A DNA stretch of 11,584 bases, from positions 1 through 11,584 of the forward strand of contig CAAGDO010000039.1 of assembly GCA_900768625.1 (NCBI GenBank). Reading direction: 5' to 3'. A program made the position numbers and the translations under genes. The notes beneath the pieces are model-generated. The model searched no databases, was not told where the DNA came from, and was given only the letters and a program-made list of their open reading frames with translations. Positions 1 to 6,307 of the stretch are shown in pieces. The stretch's first letter is position 1. The number at the start of each line of letters is the position of its first letter. Origin of the DNA: Bacteroidaceae bacterium (lineage in GTDB: Bacteria; Bacteroidota; Bacteroidia; Bacteroidales; Bacteroidaceae).

Positions 1-67
1 ATGGATTAAAGACGTTTATTCAATTACCTGAAAAATTCTGGCGCAGATTTGGCGCACCCTTAAACGA

Positions 68-112
68 AAAATCAGCGCAACTTGTTGTTTTACAACTCGT
101 TACGCTGATTTT
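68..112 (-). terminator. Rho-independent terminator of tRNA-Ser
   Basis: A long hairpin lies directly at the 3' end of the tRNA. The arms AAAATCAGCG (68-77) and CGCTGATTTT (103-112) are exact reverse complements, and the stem continues inward with a 2-base internal mismatch. On the minus strand the hairpin runs into TTTTT and then CGTTT, as in an intrinsic terminator. It starts on the last base of the encoded CCA, so the tRNA transcript appears to be monocistronic. Confidence 0.75.
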
Positions 113-199
113 GGCGGAGAGAGAGGGATTCGAACCCCCGGTACCTCTCGGTACGCCGGTTTTCAAGACCGGTGTAATCGACCACTCTACCATCTCTCC
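112..199 (-). tRNA. tRNA-Ser (anticodon UGA)
   Basis: Read on the minus strand this folds as a class II tRNA. The 7-bp acceptor stem is GGAGAGA (from 199) paired with TCTCTCC (ending at 116). The anticodon loop is TTGAAAA with anticodon TGA, which reads UCA and other UCN serine codons. There is a long variable arm (CGTACCGAGAGGTACCG region) and a T-loop GGTTCGAATCC. The discriminator base is G (115), as expected for tRNA-Ser, and a CCA tail is encoded at 112-114. The gene has its own promoter upstream and terminator downstream. Confidence 0.96.
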
Positions 200-237
200 T
201 TGCAAAACTGATAGGCTTTGTGGCTTGTTTGCGAGTG

Positions 238-269
238 CAAAGGTAGGGCATTCTCGCGTAACCACCAAA
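238..269 (-). promoter_or_regulatory. Bacteroides-type sigma-ABfr promoter for tRNA-Ser
   Basis: On the minus strand a TTTG box (269-266) is separated by exactly 20 bases from TACCTTTG (245-238). This matches the Bacteroidetes primary-sigma consensus TTTG / TAnnTTTG with 19-21 bases between. Transcription would start near 232, giving a leader of about 30 nt before the tRNA. It is the best-formed promoter in the window and supports the phylum assignment. Confidence 0.8.
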
Positions 270-419
270 TGTTTTGCGGATTTTTTTCTCAAAAAGGGCG
301 ATTTTTTTGTTTTTGGGCGGAAAAACGGGGATTTTGGGGTGAGAATGGAGGGAAAGGAGGTGGATTTGGAGATTGAGTGAGGGCTGAAGGGAACGTACAA
401 AATTCGTTGATTTTGGCCG

Positions 420-1238
420 TTATCTGGAGATTTCACCTTGAGAGGAGGGGGAAATGTGGAGGCGAGGGAAGGTGGATAGGGTGTTTTCGATGAGCTGCTG
501 CTCCACTTCGGGGATAGGGAGGGCGTAGATGTCGGCAAGTTTACTGATGACGGCGGGGAGATAAGAGGGTTCGTTGCGGGTGCCACGGTGGGGCGTTGGG
601 GCAAGATAGGGGGCGTCAGTTTCCACCACGATGCGGCTGAGGGGTACAGCGGCATGGAGAACGGCGGGAAGGGTGGACTTACGGAACGTGAGGACACCTC
701 CAATGCCGAGACGGAAATGGGGGAAGGTGGAGAGCAGCTCCTGAGCTTCCTCGAGCGTACCGCCAAAACAATGGAAGACGCCCGAGATGGCGTTACGAAG
801 AGGACGAAGGGTTTCCACCAATTCGGCATGGGCGGAGCGGCTGTGGACCATGAGGGGAAGTTGGAAACGATCAGCCCACTCTGCCTGATGGCGGAAAGTG
901 AGAATCTGTTCGTCACGGCGGGAACTGTCCCAATAAAGATCAATACCCACTTCGCCCACGGCCACGAAAGGATGGTCAGCAGAGTGGAACATCTGCTCCA
1001 TGCGTTCGAGCAGCGGCCAAGGGTCAGCGGGAAGTTCCGTGGGATGGAGACCCATCATGGGATGACAGAGGTTCGGATACTTCTGACAGAGGATGAGCAT
1101 CGGATCGATGGAAGCCTCATCGATGTTGGGCAGAAGGAGAGCCTTGGCTCCAGCTTCAACGGCACGAGCCACGACGGCATCACGGTCGGCTTCAAATTCA
1201 GTCGTGTAGATATGGGTATGGGTGTCGATATAGGACAT
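420..1238 (-). CDS. TatD family metal-dependent DNase/hydrolase
   Basis: The 272-residue product matches the TatD family, TIM-barrel metallohydrolases with 3'-5' exonuclease or DNase activity in the cytoplasm, usually about 255-270 residues. Visible metal-site motifs in order are HTH near the N-terminus (H7, H9), GEVGID with E96, MVHSR with H132, FHCFGG with H156, and ETDAP with D208. All five canonical ligand positions are kept. The ATG at 1238 places the HxH motif at residues 7-9, as usual for the family. The upstream stretch is AT-rich with no Shine-Dalgarno sequence, as is typical of Bacteroidetes. It has no close co-directional upstream gene. The 44-bp palindrome at 1273-1316 separates it from the isoprenyl synthase gene, so it is probably transcribed on its own. 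The exact substrate (DNA, or D-aminoacyl-tRNA as proposed for some relatives) cannot be read from sequence. Confidence 0.93.
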   Translation of the reverse strand: MSYIDTHTHIYTTEFEADRDAVVARAVEAGAKALLLPNIDEASIDPMLILCQKYPNLCHPMMGLHPTELPADPWPLLERMEQMFHSADHPFVAVGEVGIDLYWDSSRRDEQILTFRHQAEWADRFQLPLMVHSRSAHAELVETLRPLRNAISGVFHCFGGTLEEAQELLSTFPHFRLGIGGVLTFRKSTLPAVLHAAVPLSRIVVETDAPYLAPTPHRGTRNEPSYLPAVISKLADIYALPIPEVEQQLIENTLSTFPRLHISPSSQGEISR

Positions 1239-1272
1239 ACGCTATATATTTATAGATAAGTAGGTGTTTAAA

Positions 1273-1316
1273 ATAGAAGTCGTCTGAACTTTTATAAAAG
1301 TTCAGACGACTTCTAT
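1273..1316. repeat. 44-bp perfect palindrome built of two inverted copies of the 15-mer repeat; probable terminator
   Basis: Every base from 1273 to 1316 pairs with its mirror partner: 22-bp arms with no spacer, centred between 1294 and 1295. Each arm holds one copy of AAGTCGTCTGAACTT (1277-1291 on plus, 1298-1312 on minus). It starts 26 bp behind the stop of the isoprenyl synthase gene. On the minus strand the hairpin is followed by TATTTTAAAC, so it could stop that transcript, although the U-tract is short. The same 15-mer recurs at other intergenic sites in the window. Confidence 0.85.
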
Positions 1317-1342
1317 AAGTTAGGTGTTACCACCCTTATACC

Positions 1343-2308
1343 TTATTTCTTTCTTCCGAGGAGAGATTCAGCATATTGCCAGAGGGGTGCCCAACGGTCA
1401 GCAGGCAGGGAAAGGTGACTGATTTCCTCATGCGCTTCGGAATAGAAGCGATTGATGGCAGCGAGGGTGAGCTGCGGAATGTCGAGGCGATTGTAGATAT
1501 CCGTGACGGCCTGGATTTTCTCAGTTGCGGGGAGTTCCTGGTCATTGAGCAGGGCGAGGAGGACGTCGCGCTCGGCCTCAGAAGAACGCTGGAGAGCGTT
1601 GATGAGGAGGAACGTCTTCTTGCCACAGAGGATATCGCCACCGATTTTCTTGCCAAACACGGCGGGATCACCGTAGACATCCAGATAATCATCCTGAAGC
1701 TGGAAAGCCAGACCAATCTTTTCGGCAAAACGATAGAGCACCTCAGCGTCTGCATCGGGAGCATCGGCGATAAGGGCACCCATCTTGGTGGCACAGGCGA
1801 GAAGAACGGAGGTCTTGAGACGAATCATCTCAATGTATTCCGCCTCCGTGACGTCGGTGCGCTGCTCGAAATTCACGTCATACTGCTGGCCCTCGCAAAT
1901 CTCCTGTGCGGTACGGGCAAAAAGACGGAGTACATCAGCCTCACGACGGCAGCCACACTGCATGATCAGCTGGAAAGCCAGGATCAGCATCGTGTCACCA
2001 GAGAGCACAGCCGTATTCTCGTTCCATTTCTTATGGACCGTCAGCTGGCCGCGTCGCATATCGGCATGATCCATGAGGTCATCATGGAGAAGCGTATGGT
2101 TATGATAGGTTTCCAGACCGATAGCGGCAGAAACAGCTTCGTCCGTATTCTCGCTGTAGAGACCATGGGCAAGCAGCAGGAGAGTGGGACGCAGACGTTT
2201 GCCGCCCATGCTGAGGACGTAGCGGATGGGTTCGTAGAGACCTTCAGGTTTGGAAGGATAGGGAATGTCGCGGAGGGCAGTATTGATGCGATCGAGAAGT
2301 GTGGACAT
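1343..2308 (-). CDS. Polyprenyl synthetase (short-chain isoprenyl diphosphate synthase, farnesyl/geranylgeranyl type)
   Basis: The 321-residue enzyme condenses isopentenyl diphosphate with allylic diphosphates to make farnesyl, geranylgeranyl or longer isoprenyl diphosphates for quinones and undecaprenyl carrier. Trans-prenyltransferase motifs appear in order: GGKRLRP (35-41), first aspartate motif DDLMD (76-80) followed by ADMRRG, GQQYD (140-144), RLKTS (163-167), and second motif QLQDDYLDVYGD with DDYLD at 206-210. The first motif is the four-spaced DDxxD form, not the DDxxxxD of proteobacterial IspA. The residues just before it (HNHTLLH) do not let me fix the chain length. I start at ATG 2308 (MSTLLDRI), which gives the usual family length. 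Upstream in-frame codons would add 34 residues without family character. It follows cmk by 62 bp on the same strand, so co-transcription with porQ-cmk is likely. Confidence 0.92.
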   Translation of the reverse strand: MSTLLDRINTALRDIPYPSKPEGLYEPIRYVLSMGGKRLRPTLLLLAHGLYSENTDEAVSAAIGLETYHNHTLLHDDLMDHADMRRGQLTVHKKWNENTAVLSGDTMLILAFQLIMQCGCRREADVLRLFARTAQEICEGQQYDVNFEQRTDVTEAEYIEMIRLKTSVLLACATKMGALIADAPDADAEVLYRFAEKIGLAFQLQDDYLDVYGDPAVFGKKIGGDILCGKKTFLLINALQRSSEAERDVLLALLNDQELPATEKIQAVTDIYNRLDIPQLTLAAINRFYSEAHEEISHLSLPADRWAPLWQYAESLLGRKK

Positions 2309-2370
2309 GTTGGAAAACAGTTTTAGGGAAACGGGCGCCGTGACTGCGTCCTTGCTGGAATGAAAAAGAA

Positions 2371-3066
2371 TTATTCGCCAACGGCTTTGCGGAACTGCTC
2401 CATAAGCCAAGCCTTCTGTTCGGCGATGGTTAGATGGCTGTTGTCGAGCAGCAAAGCATCGGGAGCCTGGCGGAGCGGAGCCACTTCACGATGGGAATCG
2501 ATATAGTCACGCTCCTGCACATTGCGGAGGATATCGTCGTAGCTCACCTTCTGGCCCTTGGCCGTGAGTTCATCATAGCGGCGCTGGGCACGCACTTCGG
2601 CAGAAGCCGTGACGAATATCTTGAGTTCAGCCTGGGGGAAGACCACCGTGCCGATGTCGCGACCATCCATCACGATACCCTTCTCCTGACCCATCAGCTG
2701 CTGCTGACGCGTCATGGCGGTTCGCACGAAAGGCAGGGCGGCGATAGGGCTGACGTGGCTACTCACCTCGAGACCACGAATCTCATGTTCGACCACTTCA
2801 CCATTGAGGCAGGCGAGAGGGAGATGCGTTTCGGGGTCAAGCTGGAAGCTTACGCGCACTTCGGGCATGCGTTTTTCGAGTTCTTCGGCGCGCACGGTGC
2901 CGTCGGGAAGGAAGAGGTTGTTGCGGAGAGCGAAAAGCGTGACGGTGCGATACATGGCACCCGTGTCAACATAGATATAGCCGACCTCACGAGCGAGGTC
3001 CTTGGCCATGGTGCTTTTTCCGCAGGAAGAGTGGCCATCAATGGCCACGATGATGCGATGAGTCAT
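2371..3066 (-). CDS. cmk: (d)CMP kinase (cytidylate kinase)
   Basis: The 231-residue protein phosphorylates CMP and dCMP to the diphosphates with ATP in the cytoplasm. Visible features are the P-loop GHSSCGKST (11-19), DTGAMYR (34-40) in the nucleotide-binding region, the Cmk signature DGRDIGTVVFPQAELK (134-149), and the lid with ERDYIDSHRE near 185-194. The length matches the family (about 225-230). I chose the ATG at 3066 because it puts the P-loop ten residues from the N-terminus. A longer in-frame reading from 3147 adds 27 residues with no homology character. It sits 99 bp behind porQ and 62 bp ahead of the isoprenyl synthase gene on the same strand. A porQ-cmk neighbourhood is also known from Porphyromonas gingivalis (recalled, not searched). 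Confidence 0.96.
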   Translation of the reverse strand: MTHRIIVAIDGHSSCGKSTMAKDLAREVGYIYVDTGAMYRTVTLFALRNNLFLPDGTVRAEELEKRMPEVRVSFQLDPETHLPLACLNGEVVEHEIRGLEVSSHVSPIAALPFVRTAMTRQQQLMGQEKGIVMDGRDIGTVVFPQAELKIFVTASAEVRAQRRYDELTAKGQKVSYDDILRNVQERDYIDSHREVAPLRQAPDALLLDNSHLTIAEQKAWLMEQFRKAVGE

Positions 3067-3165
3067 TTTGAGGGCAATATGTTTTTTCGGGGAAAGGGGC
3101 TCGAATCCTGTCGCAAGATGCGACCATCTGAAACCACCCTGCTTCACCCCAAAGAATGGGAATAA

Positions 3166-4152
3166 TCAAATTTTGAATCCAGCAGTAAACATCAGCGAGC
3201 TGTTCGCCTGATGGTATTTGGCATACGAAACGCCAAATTGGAAACGGCTGAGGTTTACCCCCGCACCGGCCGAGAGGCCAGCCATATGGGAGGAACCCGA
3301 TGCCTTGAGTTCGTAGGCGCGCCGGAAATTATAGCCCAACGAGAGATAGATCTGATCCGTGGGCAAGATGTCGAGACCCACCACGAGGTGGTTGAGCGCC
3401 TTACGCGTGAAATTGGGTGCCGAAGCGTCGGCATCGGGTATGGCATAGTCCGACGAGCTCCAACGGTTGAGATCCGTCAGCGTGACATGGAGGCGTGCGG
3501 GCAAATGGTTCAATCCCTTCGTGAAACCGAAGTTCACGCTGATCGGGAGGTTCGCACGCACCGATTCGTCGTAGGACTTGAGTTGGGCACCGAGATTCTG
3601 GAGTGTGGCCGAAAGACTGAAGTCTGTTTCCTCATTATAATAGTTGAAACCCAAGTCAACGGCAAAGGCGATGGCCGAATAGTCCGCGAGGTTTGAAAAC
3701 ATGAACTTCAGGTTCGCGCCACCCGTCCAACGATCGGAAAGGAGATAGCTATAGCCCGTTCCGACGGTGATATCCTTGGCCGAGAAACGCCCGATGACGT
3801 TGCCACTCGCGTCGGTCTCATCCATCGAACCATAGTTCATATAGTTGGCATTGAAAGCCATTGTATGACGTTCGCCCATGGCCTTCACGAAATGCGCTCC
3901 CATCCACGAAGTGGACGAAAGATAAGTCATGAAATCCAATCCGACGGAAAGGTCGGAGACGTTGGCATATAAAGCGGGATTGGCCCATCCAGCCGCGGGA
4001 TTATCCTCTATGAGCGTGACGTTCTGTCCGCCCAACGCAGCAACGTGGGAGGACGTGGGCAAACGGAGCGCATTAAAGGACGATGTGCTCTCTTGGGCTT
4101 GCAAACTGAGGGCAAGGAGAGCGAGGAGTGGGCTATATTGCTTTATTTTCAT
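3166..4152 (-). CDS. porQ: Type IX secretion system outer-membrane protein PorQ
   Basis: The 328-residue product has an N-terminal signal peptide (MKIKQYSPLLALLALSLQAQ). A FadL-like beta-barrel of the PorV/PorQ family follows: the early LRLPTSSHVAALGGQNVTLIEDNPAAGWANPA region, then alternating aromatic/glycine strands, ending in FTAGFKI with a short hydrophobic terminal strand. PorQ is needed for type IX secretion across the outer membrane and works with PorU, PorV and PorZ. The start is ATG 4152, which begins the signal peptide directly. A TTG at 4179 would also be in frame, but it lies inside the predicted -7 box. The neighbouring cmk, and ispH a little further off, agree with the porQ-cmk-ispH order I recall for P. 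gingivalis. No protein in this window shows an obvious type IX cargo domain. Confidence 0.87.
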   Translation of the reverse strand: MKIKQYSPLLALLALSLQAQESTSSFNALRLPTSSHVAALGGQNVTLIEDNPAAGWANPALYANVSDLSVGLDFMTYLSSTSWMGAHFVKAMGERHTMAFNANYMNYGSMDETDASGNVIGRFSAKDITVGTGYSYLLSDRWTGGANLKFMFSNLADYSAIAFAVDLGFNYYNEETDFSLSATLQNLGAQLKSYDESVRANLPISVNFGFTKGLNHLPARLHVTLTDLNRWSSSDYAIPDADASAPNFTRKALNHLVVGLDILPTDQIYLSLGYNFRRAYELKASGSSHMAGLSAGAGVNLSRFQFGVSYAKYHQANSSLMFTAGFKI

Positions 4153-4176
4153 TAATGAGCGGTGCTTTTTTGCGGT

Positions 4177-4184
4177 CAAAGTTA
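4177..4184 (-). promoter_or_regulatory. -7 box of the porQ promoter
   Basis: TAACTTTG on the minus strand fits the Bacteroidetes TAnnTTTG -7 element and lies 25 bp ahead of the porQ ATG. No good TTTG -33 box is found 19-21 bases upstream (the sequence there reads GGTACT), so the promoter would be weak or activator-dependent. Its position argues against the upstream TTG start for porQ. Confidence 0.5.
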
Positions 4185-4205
4185 CTATAAAAATTCTATT
4201 TGCAG

Positions 4206-4213
4206 TACCTTTG
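4206..4213 (+). promoter_or_regulatory. -7 box of the TonB-ispH promoter
   Basis: TACCTTTG on the plus strand fits TAnnTTTG and lies 73 bp ahead of the TonB GTG start. The expected -33 region (about 4181-4186) has no TTTG. Together with the opposed box at 4177-4184 it makes a compact divergent control region. Confidence 0.5.
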
Positions 4214-4237
4214 CTTTGAATTTAAAGAATATCCGGT

Positions 4238-4260
4238 TCTCCCCATCCTGATTGGGGAGA
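4238..4260 (+). other. Hairpin in the TonB mRNA leader
   Basis: TCTCCCCA (4238-4245) and TGGGGAGA (4253-4260) pair perfectly around a 7-base loop. The stem lies about 20 nt behind the likely transcription start and 25 nt before the GTG start codon. No U-run follows, so a simple terminator is unlikely. It may stabilise the mRNA or affect initiation, but the role is unknown. Confidence 0.45.
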
Positions 4261-4285
4261 CAACCAAGGTCACAATTCATATAAC

Positions 4286-5092
4286 GTGCGTTCAACAGAT
4301 ATATTGTCATCAAAGGAATGGTGCGACATTGTTTTTGAGGGTCGCAACAAGGCGTACGGGGCCTATAAGCTCCGTGCCGAAGCCGGCATGCGCTATCGGA
4401 AGACCCTGCTGACGGTGGTCGGTTCCGTTGCGGTGCTGGTGGCCCTCTTTGTGGGTAGCACCATCTATTTCCGCTATATCCTGAACCGCCAGATTCGCGA
4501 AGCGGAAGATGCCTTTTTCTCCCATAAGCCTTCCGACGTGAAGGAGGGCTACAAGGTGAAATTCCTGGCCACAGCGCGTCAGGCTCCCACCAAACGCATG
4601 GCCCCCGGAGCGGCAGAAGGCGCACCCGAAATCGTCGAAGGACTTCCCCCCTTGAAGACCATCGGCATCGACGGCCCCATCAGCTACGATCCCGAGCAGG
4701 ACATGATCACCACCCCCATCATTGACACCACCCACATCAAGGACGACCTGATGCCCATCGCCAAACAGAAGATTGTCCCGACGGAACTGGTCAACCAAAT
4801 GCCCCTCTTTCCTGGTGGCCCCAGGGCTTTCATGAAATGGATGGACGACCACATGACCTATCCGCAAGCTTGCATCCGGCAGAAGAAGGATGGTGTGGTG
4901 CAGGTGAGTTTCATCGTCGGAACAGACGGATATGCCACGGACTTCGAGGTGAAGAACGCCTTCGATTCGCAAATCTACCGTTCTGCCATGACAGCCCTCA
5001 AGAGCATGCCGAAATGGACGCCCGGCACTGACGATGCAGGCCGACCCACCCCTGTGAAAATCAGCCTGGCCGTGGAATTCAAGTTGAACTGA
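4286..5092 (+). CDS. Energy transducer TonB
   Basis: The 268-residue protein couples the inner-membrane proton-motive force (through ExbB/ExbD) to TonB-dependent outer-membrane receptors. The N-terminus SKEWCDIVFEGRNKAYGAY (9-27) is the conserved cytoplasmic motif of Bacteroidetes TonB proteins. One membrane helix follows (about 40-64, TVVGSVAVLVALFVGSTIYF). Next comes a periplasmic linker of about 100 residues, less Pro/Lys-rich than in Proteobacteria, and then the TonB C-terminal domain (172-268). That domain shows PLFPGGPRAFMKWM, YPQACIRQKKDGVVQVSFIV, DGYATDFEV and a terminal VEFKLN strand. The start is taken as GTG 4286. A TTG at 4304 (MSSKEW) is a possible alternative. ispH follows on the same strand 91 bp later with no terminator between, so the two are probably co-transcribed. 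Bacteroidetes carry many TonB paralogues, so no numbered symbol is assigned. Confidence 0.88.
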   Translation: MRSTDILSSKEWCDIVFEGRNKAYGAYKLRAEAGMRYRKTLLTVVGSVAVLVALFVGSTIYFRYILNRQIREAEDAFFSHKPSDVKEGYKVKFLATARQAPTKRMAPGAAEGAPEIVEGLPPLKTIGIDGPISYDPEQDMITTPIIDTTHIKDDLMPIAKQKIVPTELVNQMPLFPGGPRAFMKWMDDHMTYPQACIRQKKDGVVQVSFIVGTDGYATDFEVKNAFDSQIYRSAMTALKSMPKWTPGTDDAGRPTPVKISLAVEFKLN

Positions 5093-5183
5093 CGACCGAC
5101 AGCACCTTCTCTTGGCGCCATTCCCCTTCCCCATCCCATTCTTTTTTCCCAACGTAGTCCCCCCAAAAAGAGTCTATACCTCT

Positions 5184-6077
5184 ATGACTTCCAACGCACC
5201 CCAATCCCCCATCATCGAAATCGACAGTGCTTCGGGTTTCTGCTTCGGTGTGACCACCGCTATCGGAAAAGCCGAAGAAGAACTGGCCCAGTCGCCCCAA
5301 CTCTGTTGTTTGGGTGACATTGTGCACAACAGCAGCGAATGCGAACGCCTGCGTGCCTTGGGACTCCGCACCATCAACCATGAGGAATTTGCTGAACTGC
5401 CTGCCGGCACCAAGGTATTGCTGCGCGCCCACGGCGAACCGCCCGCCACTTATGCCAAGGCCGAAGAACGCGGCATCCACCTAGTCGACGCGACCTGCCC
5501 CGTGGTGTTGCAACTCCAACGGCGCATCAAGAAGGTGTACAGCGAAACGCCCCGTCCCCAGATTGTGATCTACGGCAAGCGCGGCCATGCAGAAGTGCTG
5601 GGCCTGGTGGGACAGACTAACGGTGAGGCCATCGTCATCGAATGCGTGGAAGAAGCTGCCCAACTCGATTTCACCCGCTCTACGGCCCTCTTCTCACAGA
5701 CCACCAAACCACTCGAAGGATTCCAGGCCGTGGTGGACTACCTGACGGACCATATCGTTGCACCCGCCTCCTTCCGCTATTTCGACACCATCTGCCGCCA
5801 AGTGGCCAACCGTCTGCCCAACATCCGCACCTTCGCTTCGCGCCACGACGTGGTGCTGTTCGTCTGTGGACTGAAAAGCTCGAATGGCCGTGTGCTCTAC
5901 GAGGCCTGCCGCAAGGTCAATCCGCGGTCGTTCCTGGTGGATTCACCCGAGGCCATCCGCCCTGAATGGTTTGAAGGAGCCCGCAGCGTGGGCATCTGCG
6001 GAGCCACTTCCACACCGAAATGGCTGATGGAAAGTTGCCGGGAACGAGTGATGGAGAAGGACGGACCCTTATCGTAG
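5184..6077 (+). CDS. ispH: 4-hydroxy-3-methylbut-2-enyl diphosphate reductase (IspH/LytB)
   Basis: The 297-residue iron-sulfur enzyme carries out the last step of the MEP pathway, reducing HMBPP to isopentenyl and dimethylallyl diphosphate. The three cluster cysteines are present: C20 in GFCFGV, C105 in DATCPVV and C204 in DTICRQV. Substrate-pocket residues are also visible: H49 (IVHNS), H83 (RAHGEP), H135 and E137 (GHAEVLG), the QTT turn at 172-174, SSNGR (232-236), and S276 in ICGATSTP. I start at ATG 5184, which puts FCFGV near residue 20. The in-frame extension back to 5112 is proline/phenylalanine-rich low-complexity sequence and unlikely to be coding. It probably shares a transcript with TonB. 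The repeat element at 6092 starts 14 bp behind the stop. Its product pool feeds the isoprenyl synthase encoded at 1343-2308. Confidence 0.96.
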   Translation: MTSNAPQSPIIEIDSASGFCFGVTTAIGKAEEELAQSPQLCCLGDIVHNSSECERLRALGLRTINHEEFAELPAGTKVLLRAHGEPPATYAKAEERGIHLVDATCPVVLQLQRRIKKVYSETPRPQIVIYGKRGHAEVLGLVGQTNGEAIVIECVEEAAQLDFTRSTALFSQTTKPLEGFQAVVDYLTDHIVAPASFRYFDTICRQVANRLPNIRTFASRHDVVLFVCGLKSSNGRVLYEACRKVNPRSFLVDSPEAIRPEWFEGARSVGICGATSTPKWLMESCRERVMEKDGPLS

Positions 6078-6091
6078 TGCTTAAAAATAAG

Positions 6092-6264
6092 GCTGTCCAG
6101 AAAAATCCCAAGAACCAGATTTCCTGTACTACAGTTCCATATTTGCGCTTCGCGCGGTTTTTTCAACATGAAACGCGTAATGATCATCAATTGTTCCATG
6201 AATCAGAGCGATGCCTTGAGTTTGGGCAAAACCTTGAAAGGAAATGGATGGTCATTACGCGTTT
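6092..6264. repeat. Family-2 dispersed intergenic repeat (full copy)
   Basis: The stretch from GCTGTCC (6092) to ACATGAA (about 6172) matches 11477 onward at about 60 of the first 70 positions. It includes an identical run through CAGTTCCATATTTGCGCTTC and the following GCGCGGTTT. The outer part carries a 17-bp inverted repeat with one mismatch, AAACGCGTAATGATCAT (6171-6187) against ATGGTCATTACGCGTTT (6248-6264). No credible ORF is present. It looks like a non-autonomous intergenic repeat. No target-site duplication could be recognised. Confidence 0.75.
6145..6163 (+). terminator. Possible ispH terminator inside the family-2 repeat
   Basis: GCGC-TTC-GCGC (6145-6155), extendable by G-U pairs, is followed by GG and six T residues (6158-6163) on the plus strand. 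It lies 67 bp behind the ispH stop. The stem is short, so efficiency is doubtful. The copy at 11530-11540 has the same hairpin but an interrupted T-run. Confidence 0.4.
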
Positions 6265-6292
6265 CTTGTTTCTATGCAAAAAGCAGCTTATG

Positions 6293-6307
6293 AAGTCGTC
6301 TGAACTT
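6293..6307 (+). repeat. Exact copy of the 15-mer repeat abutting the thiL stop codon
   Basis: AAGTCGTCTGAACTT ends at 6307, and the thiL stop codon (TAG on minus) occupies 6308-6310. The motif is therefore the first sequence transcribed after the gene. It is a single copy, not an inverted pair. Confidence 0.85.

Noticed and set aside
398..415. CAAAAT/ATTTTG stem just behind the tatD stop, considered as a terminator
   Set aside because: The stem is AT-rich, weak and not followed by a T-run.
20..943. Long open frame on the minus strand across the tRNA and the tatD 3' half
   Set aside because: It is a shadow frame of tatD that runs through tRNA-Ser and its terminator. Its composition is Ser/Pro-rich without any domain, and the TatD frame holds all catalytic motifs.
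3110..3124. Small hairpin GTCGCA-TCT-TGCGAC between porQ and cmk, considered as a terminator
   Set aside because: The stem has only 6 bp and no T-run follows, so it does not argue for separating the two genes.
5897..6199. Minus-strand frame of 100 codons over the ispH 3' end and the repeat, considered as a transposase remnant
   Set aside because: Most of it is antisense to ispH, and the part in the repeat lacks transposase motifs. The repeat appears to be non-coding.
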